The notes under the pieces were generated by a model. It saw only the letters and a program-made list of their open reading frames with translations, was not told where the DNA came from and made no database searches. 64,000 nucleotides of DNA from Pantoea endophytica (GTDB lineage Bacteria > Pseudomonadota > Gammaproteobacteria > Enterobacterales > Enterobacteriaceae): positions 62,001 through 126,000 of the forward strand of contig NZ_PJRT01000024.1 of the NCBI RefSeq assembly GCF_002858935.1, written 5' to 3'. The position numbers and the translations under genes are program-made. Below are positions 8,418 to 16,675 of this stretch, one piece after another (the stretch's first letter is position 1; each line of letters begins with the position of its first letter).

Positions 8418-8470
8418 TTTAAACGAAAAAAGGCGACACAACGCGGCGAAGGTTTTACCGGTTGTGCTCA

Positions 8471-8508
8471 CCGTCAGGCTGGCAATCGGTGTGGTTTGAG
8501 CCTGACGG
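8471..8508 (+). other. Leader hairpin directly before the yjbB ribosome site
   Basis: CCGTCAGGCT and AGCCTGACGG form a perfect 10-bp inverted repeat with an 18-nt loop. It ends three bases before the GAGGAG ribosome site of yjbB, so it could modulate translation of yjbB or end the preceding operon. It has no T-run. Confidence 0.5.
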
Positions 8509-8525
8509 ATGAGGAGCCTCTATAC

Positions 8526-10151
8526 GTGTTAACTCTGCTTAATCTACTCTCCGCCGTTGCGCTGCTGGTGTGGGGCACACACATTGTGCGCACCGGCATC
8601 ATGCGCGTTTACGGTGCCGATCTGCGTCGCGTACTCAGTCGCAGCGTTGAAAAAAAACCGATGGCGTTTCTTGCCGGCATTGGCGTCACGGCGCTGGTGC
8701 AGAGCAGTAACGCCACCACGCTGCTGGTTACCTCCTTTGTTGCACAGAATCTGGTCAGTCTGACGCCAGCGCTGGTGGTGGTGCTGGGCGCGGATGTCGG
8801 GACCGCGATCATGGCGCGTATCCTGACCTTCGATCTGTCGTGGCTGTCGCCGCTGTTTATCTTCTTTGGCGTGGTGTTCTTTCTTAGCCGCAAGCAAACG
8901 CGCATTGGGCAGTTAGGCCGCGCCAGTATTGGGCTTGGCCTGATTCTGCTGGCGCTGCAGCTGATTGTCGCGGCTGCCAAACCGATCACCCAAGCGGCGG
9001 GCGTTCAGGTACTGTTCTCAACACTGACCGGCGATGTGATGCTCGATGCACTGATTGGTGCGGTGTTCGCCATCATCAGTTACTCCAGCCTCGCGGCGGT
9101 CCTGATTACCGCCACGCTGACCGCTACCGGTGTCATCTCCTTCAAGGTGGCACTCTGTCTGGTGATTGGTGCCAACCTCGGCAGCGGTCTGCTGGCGATG
9201 ATCAACGCCAGCGGCTCCAATGCAGCGGGCAAACGTGTCGCGCTCGGCAGCCTGCTGTTTAAGCTGATTGGCAGCATCGCCATTTTGCCGTTCGTCAATG
9301 TGGTCGCCGATGTGCTGGATAAGCTGCCGGTCAATGACGAAGAGCTGGTGATCTTCTTCCACGTCTTCTACAACCTGATTCGCTGCTTAGTCATGGTGCC
9401 GTTTGCCGATCCAATGGCGCGCCTGTGCCGCCGTATGATTGCCGATGATCCCGAAAACGAAGCCCATCTCAAACCCAAACATCTCGACAGCAGCGCGCTG
9501 GATACGCCGGCGTTAGCGCTGGCTAACGCCTCACGCGAAACACTGCGCATCGGCGATGTGGTCGAGCAGATGATTGAGTCATTCAATAAGGTGGTGCACG
9601 GCGACCTGCGCGAAGAGCGCGCGGTGCGGCGGCTGGATGATGATGTTGATGTGCTTTACACCGCGATCAAACTCTATCTGGCGCGTATGCCGAAAGAGGA
9701 TTTGCCGGAGGATGATTCGCGCCGCTGGGCGGAGATCATTGAGATGGCGCTCAACCTGGAGCAGGCGGGCGACATTATCGAACGCATGTGCGCCGACGTA
9801 GCGGATAAGTCACTGACCGCGCGCCGCGCCTTCTCTGCCGAAGGGCTGGAGGAGCTGCAAACCTTGCAGGAACAGGTGCTGTATAACCTGCGTCTGAGTT
9901 TGTCGGTGTTTTTGTCGCACGATGTCACCAGCGCCAAACGCCTGCGCCGATCCAAGCACCGCTTCCGCATCCTGATTCGCCGTTTCTCCCACGCGCACGT
10001 CGAGCGCTTGCATCTGCAGAATGTGCAGAGCATTGAGACGAGCTCGCTGCACCTTGGCTTACTGGGCGATATGAAGCGTTTGAATTCGCTGTTCTGCGCC
10101 GTGGCGTACACGGTTTTGGATCAGCCGGATGATGAGCGGGAAGAGGATTAA
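8526..10151 (+). CDS. yjbB: Na+/phosphate cotransporter family protein YjbB
   Basis: The 541-aa inner-membrane protein has two Na/Pi-cotransporter repeats (QSSNATT near residue 57; 'GANLGSG' in the second repeat) and a C-terminal PhoU-like helical domain (about 330-530). E. coli YjbB is reported to export phosphate when cytoplasmic levels are high. The start is GTG 8526: GAGGAG lies 9 bp upstream and the protein then begins MLTLLNLLSAVALLVWGTHIVRTG, as in E. coli (543 aa). A TTG 30 bp further upstream lacks a ribosome site and falls in a hairpin. The adjacent phosphoesterase operon suggests a shared phosphate theme. Confidence 0.93.
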   Translation: MLTLLNLLSAVALLVWGTHIVRTGIMRVYGADLRRVLSRSVEKKPMAFLAGIGVTALVQSSNATTLLVTSFVAQNLVSLTPALVVVLGADVGTAIMARILTFDLSWLSPLFIFFGVVFFLSRKQTRIGQLGRASIGLGLILLALQLIVAAAKPITQAAGVQVLFSTLTGDVMLDALIGAVFAIISYSSLAAVLITATLTATGVISFKVALCLVIGANLGSGLLAMINASGSNAAGKRVALGSLLFKLIGSIAILPFVNVVADVLDKLPVNDEELVIFFHVFYNLIRCLVMVPFADPMARLCRRMIADDPENEAHLKPKHLDSSALDTPALALANASRETLRIGDVVEQMIESFNKVVHGDLREERAVRRLDDDVDVLYTAIKLYLARMPKEDLPEDDSRRWAEIIEMALNLEQAGDIIERMCADVADKSLTARRAFSAEGLEELQTLQEQVLYNLRLSLSVFLSHDVTSAKRLRRSKHRFRILIRRFSHAHVERLHLQNVQSIETSSLHLGLLGDMKRLNSLFCAVAYTVLDQPDDEREED

Positions 10152-10164
10152 GAAGGTCAGAATC

Positions 10165-10226
10165 GCGCGATAAATCGCGCCGCTACAAATCCGCGTAATG
10201 GTCCGTAGCGGCGCAATGTATTGCGC
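10165..10226. repeat. 61-bp palindromic repeat, copy 1
   Basis: The arms GCGCGATAAATCGCGCCGCTAC and GTAGCGGCGCAATGTATTGCGC are near-complementary (22 nt), with an 18-nt centre; each arm contains its own small palindrome. It lies between the convergent ends of yjbB and gntU. Close copies are at 13327, 16607 and 62653, and a half-element at 52505. Confidence 0.85.
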
Positions 10227-10236
10227 TGGTTTTACA

Positions 10237-11577
10237 TCACGACAGCAAATTAAACGCAATCATGCCAACAATCGCGCCGGTGGTGCCCAAAATGGTTTCC
10301 ATCAGCGTCCATGTCTTCAGCGTTTCGGCTTCGGTGGCGCCGGTGAAGCGGCCAAACAGCCAGAAACCCGCATCATTCACGTGACTGATAATGATCGAGC
10401 CACCGCCGATACAGATCGACAGCGCGGCCAGCTGCGCGCCGCTGTAGTGCAGCGGTTCTATTACCGGCATCACTAAACCGACGGTGGTTAAACACGCCAC
10501 GGTGGCCGAACCCTGAATCACGCGAATCGCGCCAGAAAGGATGAAACACGCCAGCGCAATCGGCATGCCTGCGCCGGTCAACGCATGCCCTAAAACCGGG
10601 CCAACGCCCGAATCCACCAGTACCTGCTTAAACACGCCGCCCGCACCAATCACCAGCAGAATAATGCCCGCCGGTTGCAGCGCGCTGCCGCACACCTGCA
10701 TCACCTTCTCTTTATCCATGCCCTGACGATAAGCCAGGCCATAAATCGCCACCAGACAGGCCAGCAGAATCGCGGTGAACGGATGGCCGATAAACTCCAG
10801 CCACTCATACAGATGGGAACCCGGCGTGGTGAAGCGTGCGCCGATGGTTTTCAGGCCAACCAGCAGCAGCGGGAACAGAATCAGCGCCAGACTAAAGCCA
10901 AACGACGGCAGTTTGCCCTCTTCCACTTCCGGCTGATGATCTTCCGGCGGTGCACTAAAGCTGACATGTCGGGCAATAAAGCTGCCAAACAGCGGGCCCG
11001 CAATCAGCATGCCCGGAATCGCGGCGCACAGGCCCAGCAGAATCATCCAGCCAAAATCAGCGTGCATCTGCGCGGCCAGCAGCATCGGCGCGGGTCCCGG
11101 CAGCAGAAACGCGGCGGACGCCGCAACACCGGCAAACAGCGGGATCACCAGCTTAACTAAATTGCCTTGGGTGCGACGCGCCACGGCGAACGCAATGCTG
11201 ATCAGCAACACCACCGCCACTTCAAAGAACAGCGGCAACGCACAGATCAAGCCAGCGACGCCCATCGCATAGTGCGCGCGGCTTTCCCCAAAGGTTTTCA
11301 ACATGCGAATGGCGATCTGATCGACGGCGCCGGTTTCATGCAGGATCTTGCCGAACATCGCGCCTAACGCCACCACAATGGCGAGAAAGCCGAGCGTTCC
11401 GCCCATGCCTTTTTCCATGGTTTGTGCGATTTTATCGAGCGGCATGCCGGAGAACAGACCGGCACCAATGGAGACTAACATCAGGGCAACAAAGGCGTGC
11501 ATACGCGCTTTCATCACCAAAAACAGCAGCAGCAGGACAGAGCCTGCTGCGGTTAACACTAGCGTTGCGGTACTCAT
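10237..11577 (-). CDS. gntU: Low-affinity gluconate permease GntU
   Basis: This 446-aa inner-membrane gluconate:H+ symporter of the GntP family has 12 or more hydrophobic segments. Its length equals E. coli GntU, and sequence stretches such as 'MHAFVALM', 'ALPLFFEVAVVLLISIAF' and 'GSATVACLTTVGLVMPVIE' match that protein. It is the last gene of gntK-gntU; its ATG lies 2 bp after the gntK stop. Expression should follow the GntR operator ahead of gntK. Confidence 0.95.
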   Translation of the reverse strand: MSTATLVLTAAGSVLLLLFLVMKARMHAFVALMLVSIGAGLFSGMPLDKIAQTMEKGMGGTLGFLAIVVALGAMFGKILHETGAVDQIAIRMLKTFGESRAHYAMGVAGLICALPLFFEVAVVLLISIAFAVARRTQGNLVKLVIPLFAGVAASAAFLLPGPAPMLLAAQMHADFGWMILLGLCAAIPGMLIAGPLFGSFIARHVSFSAPPEDHQPEVEEGKLPSFGFSLALILFPLLLVGLKTIGARFTTPGSHLYEWLEFIGHPFTAILLACLVAIYGLAYRQGMDKEKVMQVCGSALQPAGIILLVIGAGGVFKQVLVDSGVGPVLGHALTGAGMPIALACFILSGAIRVIQGSATVACLTTVGLVMPVIEPLHYSGAQLAALSICIGGGSIIISHVNDAGFWLFGRFTGATEAETLKTWTLMETILGTTGAIVGMIAFNLLS

Positions 11578-11579
11578 GA

Positions 11580-12116
11580 CTAACCCTTGTTGATTGCACC
11601 CTCAATGGTCGCAACCGTGGCCGCAACTACCTCATCCAGTGAATGATTGATATCAACCACCAGTACATCGGGCTCATCCGCGCCGGGTTCCTGCAGCGTG
11701 GCGAACTGCGTCACCAGCATCTGCGGTTTGAAGAAGTGACCTTTACGCGCTTTCAAGCGGGATTCAATGGTTTCGAAGTCGCCCTGCAGATAGATGAATT
11801 TCAGGTTCTCGTTGCCCTGACGCAGGATATCGCGATAGGACTTTTTCAGCGCCGAACAGACGATGATGGAGATCTCCTGCGTGCGCTGCATGGCAAATGC
11901 CGCATCATTCAGCGCCTGCAGCCACGGCTGGCGATCGTTGTCGTCCAGCGGATGGCCATCCGCCATTTTCATGATGTTGCTGCGCGGATGGAGGAAATCC
12001 CCATCGAGGAACGCAGTGTTTAACTGATGAGAGACCTGATTGGCGACGGCAGATTTTCCGCTGCCGGAAACGCCCATCAGGATAAAAACGTGGTGCGATG
12101 GAGATGGCGTTGTCAT
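11580..12116 (-). CDS. gntK: Gluconokinase GntK
   Basis: This cytoplasmic kinase phosphorylates gluconate to 6-phosphogluconate for the Entner-Doudoroff or pentose phosphate routes. It has 178 aa with a P-loop GVSGSGKS at residues 15-22 and the family stretches 'FLDGDFLHPRSNI' and 'VCSALKKSYRDILRQ'. I chose the ATG at 12116 (MTTPSPSHH...), which has GGAG about 10 bases upstream and fits the E. coli length (175 aa). A longer in-frame start would run through the GntR operator. It is followed directly by gntU. Confidence 0.95.
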   Translation of the reverse strand: MTTPSPSHHVFILMGVSGSGKSAVANQVSHQLNTAFLDGDFLHPRSNIMKMADGHPLDDNDRQPWLQALNDAAFAMQRTQEISIIVCSALKKSYRDILRQGNENLKFIYLQGDFETIESRLKARKGHFFKPQMLVTQFATLQEPGADEPDVLVVDINHSLDEVVAATVATIEGAINKG

Positions 12117-12148
12117 TGTTTTGCGCTCCGGCAGTGAATTCTGCCCAA

Positions 12149-12162
12149 TGTTACCGATAACA
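12149..12162 (-). promoter_or_regulatory. GntR operator of gntKU
   Basis: TGTTA-CCGA-TAACA is a perfect palindrome of the gnt operator type (TGTTA-N4-TAACA). It lies 32 bp upstream of gntK and 96 bp downstream of gntR, so gntKU has its own gluconate-inducible control. Confidence 0.8.
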
Positions 12163-12258
12163 AATCGAGCTGCCATTGTCAGAGCCCACTGAAAGGCTGG
12201 CAACCCTTCTCAGGTGGAAAAGCACGAAAGTGTGAACTGACTCAAATAATCGCCAAAA

Positions 12259-13254
12259 TCAGATGCTGTCACCTTCGGAGATTTCAAAGCCAACATCCAG
12301 CGGTTGCGTTAGCGTGCGATCGCCGCCAATGCGCGCCAGCAGCATCGCTGCCGATTCCCGTCCCATACGCTCGCGCGGCGTTAACACCGTGGCGAGGCGC
12401 GGATTCACCACTTGCGTAATGTCGTGGCCGTGGAAACCGGCAATCGCCATCTGCTGCGGCACGCGTAATCCCTGACGCTGGCACTCAAACATCGCGCCTA
12501 CCGCCAGGTCATCGTTGGTACAAAACAGGCTGTCAGTTTCCGGATAGCGCTTTTGCGCCTCGCACAGCAGTTGCGCGCCGGCGCTGAAAGAGGAGGCATC
12601 TTCCATCATCACGCTGTGTGGCGTGAGCCCCGCTTCGCGCATCGCTTTTTCGTAGCCCTGTTGCTTCTGCAAGGTACGTTCATCAAGGCGCGCGCCGAGG
12701 TAAACCGTATGGCGATGGCCTTTTTTCAGAATAGCATGCGTCATCTGCCGCGCGGCTTCGACGTTATCAAAGCCCACCGCCATATCGAGGCACGGCGTGA
12801 CCGAATCCATCATCTCAATCACTGGAATGCCCGCTACTTCCAGCATGCGCAGCGTGCCCGGCGTATGGGTACGCTCGGTGAGGATCACGCCGTCGATGTT
12901 CCAGCCGAGCAGCGATCGCAGCTGTAACTCCTCTTTCTGCGCGTTGTAGCCAAAATGCGCCACCAGCGTTTGGTAACCCGCTTCGTCGGTGACGGCCTCA
13001 ATGCCGCGCAATACGTCGGCGAAAACCTGGTTGGTTAAGGAAGGCAGCAGCACGCCGATAGCGCGGCTGGTGGCGTTGGAGAGCATATCGGGGGCGCGAT
13101 TGGGGATGTAACCGAGTTCGTCCAGCGCCACGGCGATCTTATCGCGCAGCGCCGCAGAAACCTGATCGGGATTGCGCAGGTAGCGGCTGACGGTCATTTT
13201 TGTGATGCCGACACGATCGGCAACGTCCTGTAATACCGGTCTTTTCTTCTTCAT
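12259..13254 (-). CDS. gntR: Gluconate repressor GntR (LacI family)
   Basis: This 331-aa LacI-family repressor has an N-terminal helix-turn-helix (residues about 7-26, 'LQDVADRVGITKMTVSRYLRN') followed by a hinge and a periplasmic-binding-protein-like effector domain. The E. coli protein of the same name and size senses gluconate and represses gntKU, gntT and Entner-Doudoroff genes. It lies upstream of gntK on the same strand with a 142-bp gap that holds the operator. I see no clear operator ahead of gntR itself. Confidence 0.95.
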   Translation of the reverse strand: MKKKRPVLQDVADRVGITKMTVSRYLRNPDQVSAALRDKIAVALDELGYIPNRAPDMLSNATSRAIGVLLPSLTNQVFADVLRGIEAVTDEAGYQTLVAHFGYNAQKEELQLRSLLGWNIDGVILTERTHTPGTLRMLEVAGIPVIEMMDSVTPCLDMAVGFDNVEAARQMTHAILKKGHRHTVYLGARLDERTLQKQQGYEKAMREAGLTPHSVMMEDASSFSAGAQLLCEAQKRYPETDSLFCTNDDLAVGAMFECQRQGLRVPQQMAIAGFHGHDITQVVNPRLATVLTPRERMGRESAAMLLARIGGDRTLTQPLDVGFEISEGDSI

Positions 13255-13326
13255 CGTATGCGCCTGAAATCAGAGATACGACGAGTTTATCATTTTTTTG
13301 TCATGCACTGCCTTTGAGGAAAACCT

Positions 13327-13387
13327 GCGCGATCAATCGCGCCGCTACAAATACGTGCAGATATTGCAGCGGCGCCATTCATTGCGC
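13327..13387. repeat. 61-bp palindromic repeat, copy 2
   Basis: This has the same structure as the copy at 10165, with arms GCGCGATCAATCGCGCCGCTAC and GCAGCGGCGCCATTCATTGCGC. It lies between the end of yhhW and the start of gntR, both on the minus strand, 5 bp after the yhhW stop. It is the only copy not between convergent genes. Confidence 0.85.
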
Positions 13388-13392
13388 GACCT

Positions 13393-14088
13393 TTAAACCG
13401 GTGGCAAATCAAACAGCAGAATCTCTGCATCGCTGTCAGCTTTGATGCTCAGCGCGCTTTCATCCCAAATCGCCAGCGCATCGCTGCTGCCAACCTGTTC
13501 GCCATTCACGCTCACCAGCCCTTTCACCACCTGAATCCACACGCGACGACCGGCTTCAACTGTCACTTCATCGCTTTCGCCCTCAGCAAAGACCCAGCGC
13601 GACAACGTCATGTCCTGAAACACCTTGAGCGATCCGTCACGTTCATCCGGCGTCAGCACAAACTGGCGGCCTTTAACATTATCGAAACGGCGTTGCGCGT
13701 AACGCGGCTCAATGCCTTTGCGCTCTGGAATGATCCAGATCTGATACAGGTGCAGCGGATCGGTGGCGCTGGCGTTGTACTCCGAATGTCGCACGCCGGT
13801 ACCGGCGCTCATGATTTGGAACTCACCGCTCGGAATCTGCTCTTTATTGCCCATGCTGTCCTGATGTTCAACGGTGCCAGACAGCACATAGGTCAGGATT
13901 TCCATGTCTTTATGCGGATGGGTGCCGAAGCCCTGACCACCATCGATAACATCTTCGTTAATCACGCGCAATGCCGAGAAGCCCATAAAGTTGGCATCGT
14001 GATAATCGGCGAAAGAAAAAGTGTGCCAGCTATCCAGCCAACCGTGATTAGCGTGACCGCGTTCTTCAGCTTTACGTACATAAATCAT
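13393..14088 (-). CDS. yhhW: Pirin-family protein YhhW (quercetin 2,3-dioxygenase type)
   Basis: This 231-aa bicupin protein matches E. coli YhhW, which has quercetin 2,3-dioxygenase activity in vitro; the physiological role is unclear. The N-terminal cupin metal ligands are present: His57 and His59 ('GTHPHKDME') and His101 and Glu103 ('VRHSEYN'). I chose the ATG at 14088 because GGAG lies 8 bp upstream and the length equals that of E. coli. It lies downstream of gntR in the E. coli map as well. It is divergent from the AbgT-family gene. Confidence 0.94.
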   Translation of the reverse strand: MIYVRKAEERGHANHGWLDSWHTFSFADYHDANFMGFSALRVINEDVIDGGQGFGTHPHKDMEILTYVLSGTVEHQDSMGNKEQIPSGEFQIMSAGTGVRHSEYNASATDPLHLYQIWIIPERKGIEPRYAQRRFDNVKGRQFVLTPDERDGSLKVFQDMTLSRWVFAEGESDEVTVEAGRRVWIQVVKGLVSVNGEQVGSSDALAIWDESALSIKADSDAEILLFDLPPV

Positions 14089-14305
14089 GTTCAATTCTCC
14101 TCAATGTTTTTTACAGTTTGGTACTGCGAAGGATTGATTGATAGCTGAAAAACTTCATCCCTCTGTTCAAAAAAAGTGAATGAAAACAAAAAAACGACCC
14201 AGGTTTTACTGATGAGGAAGTGCGAACGAGATTGGTCTTGTAGATAACCCACTACATAACAATGAGCATCACGGACCCTGCAAGCAGGAATAACAAGGAA
14301 AAATT

Positions 14306-15877
14306 ATGTCAGAACACATCACTCCACCCGCTAAGCGCCCGATTGAGCGCTTTTTGAATACCGTTGAATGGCTGGGTAATTTATTACCGCATCCGATTAC
14401 TTTATTTGCCCTGTTTTCACTGTTTATCATTGTTGCGTCTGCCGTTGCCGCAGCGTTTGGCGTCAACGTGATCGATCCCCGCCCAGTTGGCGCGGCAGGA
14501 CGCGCACCAGACGGTGTGATTCACGTGGTTAGCCTGATGAGTGCCGAAGGTTTGCAACGCATCGTCAGCCATCTGGTCACCAACTTTACCGGCTTTGCGC
14601 CGCTCGGCACCGTGTTGGTTGCGCTGCTCGGTGTGGGGATTGCCGAACATTCAGGGCTGCTCTCGGCGGCGATGCGCGCGCTGGTGTTTAACGCACCGAA
14701 AAAGCTCATCACCTTCACCATCGTCTTCGCTGGCATTATCTCCAACACCGCTTCTGAGCTGGGCTATGTGGTGCTGATTCCGCTGGCCGCGATGATTTTC
14801 CACTCATTGGGCCGTCATCCCCTGGCGGGCCTGGCCGCGGCGTTTGCCGGGGTTTCTGGCGGCTACAGCGCCAACTTACTGCTTGGCACCATCGATCCGC
14901 TGCTCTCGGGCATTACCCAAAGCGCCGCGCAGATTATCGATCCTGACTACCATGTTGGCCCGGAAGTGAACTGGTACTTTATGTTTGTCAGTACCTTCGT
15001 GATTGCCATTCTTGGCACCTGGATCACCAACAGCATCGTCGAACCTAAACTGGGCAAATATCACGACTGCGAAGGTGATGCGGTGCGAGGCGATATGGGC
15101 GCGCTGACGATGCAAGAACGTCGGGCGTTGAAAGGCGCGGGCTTGGCGGTTCTTGGCGTTACGCTGCTGCTGATCCTGACCGTGATTCCGGGCTACGGCG
15201 TGTTGCTCAACCCGAAAACCGGCACGCTGGCGGGTTCACCGTTCCTGAAGGGCATCGTGGTGTTTATCTTTGTCTTCTTCGCTATTCCCGGCATGGTATA
15301 TGGCCGCCTGATCGGCAATATGCGCAACGATCGCGACGTCATTAACGCCATGTCTGCCAGTATGAGCAGCATGGGCATGTATATCGTGCTGGTGTTCTTT
15401 GCTGCGCAGTTCGTGGCGTTTTTTAACTGGAGCAATTTCGGCACCGTGGTGGCAGTGAAAGGCGCTAATCTGCTGGCATCAATCGATATGGGCGCGCCGC
15501 TGCTGTTTGTCTGCTTCATCATGATCTGCGGCTTTATCAACCTGATGATCGGCTCCGCCTCGGCGCAATGGGCGGTGACCGCACCGATCTTTGTCCCGAT
15601 GCTGATGCTGGTCGGCTTTGCGCCCGAAGTGATTCAGGCGGCATATCGCATCGGCGATTCGGTGACCAACGTGATTACACCCATGATGAGTTACTTTGGC
15701 CTGATTATGGCGGTGGCGGCGCGTTATCGACGCGACATGGGCATCGGTACGCTGGTGGCGATGATGTTGCCGTATTCGGTGGTGTTTATGATTGGCTGGA
15801 CGCTGCTGTTTGTGCTTTGGGTGTTTGTCTTCAATCTGCCGGTCGGGCCCGGTGCGGCAACCTGGTACACGCTGTAA
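14306..15877 (+). CDS. AbgT-family transporter (p-aminobenzoyl-glutamate type)
   Basis: This 523-aa inner-membrane protein has about 9-11 hydrophobic segments and typical AbgT-family stretches ('NTVEWLGNLLPHPITLFALF', 'GYSANLLLGTIDPLLSGITQ', 'GSASAQWAVTAPIFVPMLML'). E. coli AbgT (508 aa) takes up p-aminobenzoyl-glutamate; other members export sulphonamides. The abgA/abgB hydrolase genes that accompany it in E. coli are absent, so the substrate here is open. AAGGA precedes the ATG. It occupies the slot that holds yhhX in E. coli, and its stop lies 5 bp from the 3' end of the convergent ryhB. Confidence 0.88.
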   Translation: MSEHITPPAKRPIERFLNTVEWLGNLLPHPITLFALFSLFIIVASAVAAAFGVNVIDPRPVGAAGRAPDGVIHVVSLMSAEGLQRIVSHLVTNFTGFAPLGTVLVALLGVGIAEHSGLLSAAMRALVFNAPKKLITFTIVFAGIISNTASELGYVVLIPLAAMIFHSLGRHPLAGLAAAFAGVSGGYSANLLLGTIDPLLSGITQSAAQIIDPDYHVGPEVNWYFMFVSTFVIAILGTWITNSIVEPKLGKYHDCEGDAVRGDMGALTMQERRALKGAGLAVLGVTLLLILTVIPGYGVLLNPKTGTLAGSPFLKGIVVFIFVFFAIPGMVYGRLIGNMRNDRDVINAMSASMSSMGMYIVLVFFAAQFVAFFNWSNFGTVVAVKGANLLASIDMGAPLLFVCFIMICGFINLMIGSASAQWAVTAPIFVPMLMLVGFAPEVIQAAYRIGDSVTNVITPMMSYFGLIMAVAARYRRDMGIGTLVAMMLPYSVVFMIGWTLLFVLWVFVFNLPVGPGAATWYTL

Positions 15878-15881
15878 AGGC

Positions 15882-15978
15882 AAAAAAAAGCCAGCACCCG
15901 AGCTGGCTAAATAATACCTGGAAGCAATGTGAGCAATGTCGTGCTTACCCGGTTGTCAGGAGACGTTTCCGAGCTCGC
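15882..15978 (-). ncRNA. ryhB: Small RNA RyhB
   Basis: On the minus strand a transcript of about 97 nt starts GCGAG, contains the RyhB core AAGCACGACATTGCTCACAT followed by TGCTTCCAG, and ends in the hairpin AGCCAGC-N6-GCTGGCT plus eight T. This matches E. coli RyhB in core, terminator and first bases. RyhB is the iron-starvation sRNA that, with Hfq, downregulates iron-using proteins. The location between the yhhW region and yhhY is the same as in E. coli. A Fur box and a sigma-70-like promoter lie immediately upstream. Confidence 0.95.
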
Positions 15979-15980
15979 AT

Positions 15981-16014
15981 GGCAATAATAATCATTATCA
16001 TTCGCGTCTGTAAA
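15981..16014 (-). promoter_or_regulatory. ryhB promoter with Fur box
   Basis: The 19-mer at 15981-15999 matches the Fur consensus GATAATGATAATCATTATC at 16 of 19 positions. It covers a -10 (TATTAT on the minus strand, 15985-15990), which is 18 bp from a -35 TTTACA (16009-16014). Fur-Fe2+ should repress ryhB here, as in E. coli. Confidence 0.88.
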
Positions 16015-16103
16015 GCCCTTTTGCGAATTATTTTGCATTGACGAAGAGCGAGAATTCCTTGATGTTAAAGGGGATTTTATCCATTTTGCACAAGGAGTCG
16101 CTC

Positions 16104-16595
16104 ATGAGTCAGATCGTTGTTCGTCACGCTATTCCCGAAGATGCTGCTGCTTTAACGCGCATGTACAGTCAGCCTGAACCGCAGGCCAACACGCTGCATC
16201 TGCCGTATCAATCGCCGACGCTGTGGCAGGACCGCCTCAGTAATCTGCGTCCGGGTGTGCATATGCTAGTGGCGTGCATTGACGATCAGATTGCCGGGCA
16301 ACTCACGGTGGAAGTGCTGTCGGTGGCGCGCCGTCGCCATACCGCGACCTTTGGCATGGGCGTCGATTCTGCTTTTCATCGGCGCGGCGTCGGTAAAGCG
16401 CTGATGTCAGCGATGATTGATTTGTGCGACAACTGGCTGCAGGTGACGCGCATTGAGCTGACGGTGTTCGCCGATAATCATAAAGCGCTTGGCTTGTATC
16501 GGCAGTTTGGCTTTGAGATCGAAGGCACCGCACGTCGCCACGCCATGCGCGACGGCGAAATGGTGGATACGCACTATATGGCGCGCTTGAAATAA
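16104..16595 (+). CDS. yhhY: GNAT N-acetyltransferase YhhY/AaaT
   Basis: This 163-aa GNAT-fold acetyltransferase matches E. coli YhhY (162 aa), an L-amino-acid N-acetyltransferase. The acetyl-CoA loop is at 'AFHRRGVGKALMSAMIDL', followed by 'NHKALGLYRQFGFEIEGT'. I chose the ATG at 16104: AAGGAG lies 6 bp upstream and the protein begins MSQIVVRHA as in E. coli; the frame is open for 66 bp further upstream without a ribosome site. It is divergent from ryhB. Confidence 0.92.
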   Translation: MSQIVVRHAIPEDAAALTRMYSQPEPQANTLHLPYQSPTLWQDRLSNLRPGVHMLVACIDDQIAGQLTVEVLSVARRRHTATFGMGVDSAFHRRGVGKALMSAMIDLCDNWLQVTRIELTVFADNHKALGLYRQFGFEIEGTARRHAMRDGEMVDTHYMARLK

Positions 16596-16606
16596 CCCTT
16601 AAAACC

Positions 16607-16667
16607 GCGCGATAAATCGCGCCGCTACAAAGACGTGCACATATCGTAGCGGCGCAATTTATTGCGC
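16607..16667. repeat. 61-bp palindromic repeat, copy 3
   Basis: Arms GCGCGATAAATCGCGCCGCTAC and GTAGCGGCGCAATTTATTGCGC pair at 20 of 22 positions. It lies between the convergent ends of yhhY and ggt, 11 bp after the yhhY stop. Confidence 0.88.
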
Positions 16668-16675
16668 ATTAGCGA

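Noticed and set aside
8496..8525. Longer N-terminus for yjbB from a TTG at 8496
   Set aside because: No ribosome site ahead of it, it falls in the loop region of a hairpin, and the GTG at 8526 has GAGGAG and matches the E. coli N-terminus.
12117..12203. Longer N-terminus for gntK
   Set aside because: It would place coding sequence through the GntR operator; the internal ATG at 12116 has a ribosome site and gives the family length.
15889..15908. Hairpin as terminator of the AbgT-family gene
   Set aside because: The T-run is on the minus strand only and the hairpin is the known 3' end of RyhB.
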